Part shown: positions 63,184 through 64,000 of the stretch, in pieces | How positions within the stretch are numbered: position 1 is the first letter of the stretch | Layout of the letters: each line of letters starts with the position of its first letter | NCBI GenBank assembly: GCA_033558025.1 | Contig: JAUCEF010000017.1 | Coordinates: 2,914,001-2,978,000, forward strand | Reading direction: 5' to 3' | From: Phytophthora sp. 'mugwort' | Lineage: Eukaryota > Oomycota > Peronosporomycetes > Peronosporales > Peronosporaceae | Length of the DNA: 64,000 bases | The notes under the pieces: generated by a model | What the model was told of the DNA's origin: nothing | Database searches by the model: none | Seen by the model: only the letters and a program-made list of their open reading frames with translations | Position numbers and translations under genes: made by a program

Positions 63184-63376
63184 TTGGAAGCACGTAGCGG
63201 TGAAGGGAAGGAAGGTGAAAACCTTCACTTCTGGGTGCGAGAGGTCGAGCTCGCAATGGATGCAGCTCTTATCTCTTCCGAGAGGGAGAACGTGAGCTGC
63301 ACCAGTACATCCAGGAGATGCGGAATCTCCCCGCATCCCTCGTGGGAAACCCACTCCATGAATCTGGTCGTACGTA
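63184..63376 (+). pseudogene. Truncated Ty3/gypsy gag fragment
   Basis: The stretch GKEGENLHFWVREVELAMDA matches the conserved core of oomycete gypsy gag polyproteins. About 30 codons later the reading frame shifts and gag-like sequence resumes as ERELHQYIQEMRNLPASLVG, ending at a stop (63374-63376). The intervening part of gag is missing, so this is a deletion relic, not an active element. Confidence 0.6.
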
Positions 63377-64000
63377 ACGGGATATCGCTCGGAGCGTTTG
63401 TGCGTCCCAACAATGACCCCCAACCTCTGTAATCTGCTGGTTCGCTGCGTTGGACTGGTAACCTTATATGACGCATGTATTGTACCCGGCAACCTGATTT
63501 GGCTTTCTATTGACACGCCGCATAACGAGCGCTGCAATACGGGTATGACATCAACTGCAGTCTCACCACGTGCACTTATATGTCCGCCGAGATAAATAGC
63601 GGTCACAACGGAGACAATGCCGTTGTGAACAATTCCATATCTGCTCCACATCACGGTACGTTAGTACACACTACAGGAATCCACTTGTGTTGAGCAGCAC
63701 GTTACCCATTTCGGATCTCGAACATGGGCGAAACTGGTGTCTTTAACTAGCTGAGATCGAAGCCGAAGTAGGTCGTCGTCCAGCGAAGCAATTGCAACCT
63801 CGTTCTCAATACAAATATCCGAACAAAGAATCTGTTTCATTGTATTCGCCACTTCACGATTTTGAGTAAAGGGATCATTCTAATGAGCAGAGCCACTACG
63901 GTTTTGTTGGCCAGAGGCTCCTAGGGTGTCAAAGTCGTTCGGTATTATGCTAGAGGCAACGGACTCGATGCGGGGAGATAATAACTTGAGTCCTCAATAC
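63377..64000. other. Gene-poor edge, unresolved
   Basis: No supported gene. A minus-strand stretch 63840-63661 (60 codons from ATG, containing ENEVAIASLDDDLLRLRSQL) looks protein-like and might be the 3' part of a gene or element extending past the window. I cannot identify it. Confidence 0.3.

Noticed and set aside
1..64000. CRISPR arrays, prokaryotic operons, ribosome binding sites, tRNA/rRNA genes
   Set aside because: The genes are eukaryotic with spliceosomal introns; no regularly spaced repeats or recognisable tRNA/rRNA sequence were seen by eye.

Overview
The window looks like nuclear DNA of an oomycete, most likely Phytophthora or a close relative. The reasons are compact genes with few, short introns (54-98 nt wherever I could place both ends), divergent gene pairs sharing promoters of 92-212 bp, an oomycete-type initiator (CTCATTCCGCAATT) just upstream of the glucose-6-phosphate isomerase gene, a seven-helix receptor fused to a TKL kinase (a 'GPCR-bigram', known from oomycetes), flagellar genes (zoospores), and a Ty3/gypsy gag scrap. 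No tRNA, rRNA or CRISPR array was seen.

Layout. 1-9795 (-): the 5' three quarters of an axonemal dynein heavy chain with a Kelch propeller, cut by the window edge. 10007-11233 (+): syntaxin-16-type SNARE, divergent from the dynein. 11634-13639 (+): GH47 alpha-mannosidase, followed by a PKA-type kinase (13861-14973) and a Ser/Thr-rich unknown (15786-16748). 17247-18214 (-): Derlin, divergent from a SWIM/RING/ZZ ubiquitin ligase (18426-20713). 20744-23461 (-): a class-3 lipase with many membrane helices. 25364-27034 (+): glucose-6-phosphate isomerase; then a methyltransferase, an RCC1-repeat protein, and a large LRR + IQ + WW + B-box protein (30939-35298). 35866-38366 (-): U2AF large subunit, back to back with IFT56 (38459-40186). 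40336-40715 (-): a small two-helix protein. 40870-43844 (-): trehalose-phosphate synthase/phosphatase family protein, divergent from an LRR gene (44094-45626) that contains a U12-type AT-AC intron. 45791-48670 (-): GPCR-TKL kinase. 49354-51846 (-): unknown membrane protein. 52027-55563 (+): DENN-like plus MORN-repeat protein. 55716-59717 (-): full-size PDR-type ABC transporter. 59718-64000: gene-poor, AT-rich DNA with broken mobile-element pieces.

Functional themes. Cilium/flagellum: dynein and IFT56. Secretory pathway and protein quality control: syntaxin 16, GH47 mannosidase, Derlin and possibly the SWIM/RING ligase. Signalling: PKA-type kinase and GPCR-TKL. These are ordinary chromosomal neighbours, not an operon. 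I found no single self-contained new 'system'. The strongest unusual signals are the AT-AC intron, the multi-domain LRR/IQ/WW/B-box protein, the duplicated MORN module fused to a DENN-like region, and the degenerate catalytic motifs in the trehalose enzyme.

Multi-exon models were checked by summing exon lengths. The models for GH47, Derlin, SWIM/RING, LRR-IQ-WW, U2AF, trehalose, the small protein and the U12-containing LRR gene all close in frame. The second intron of syntaxin is not resolved.
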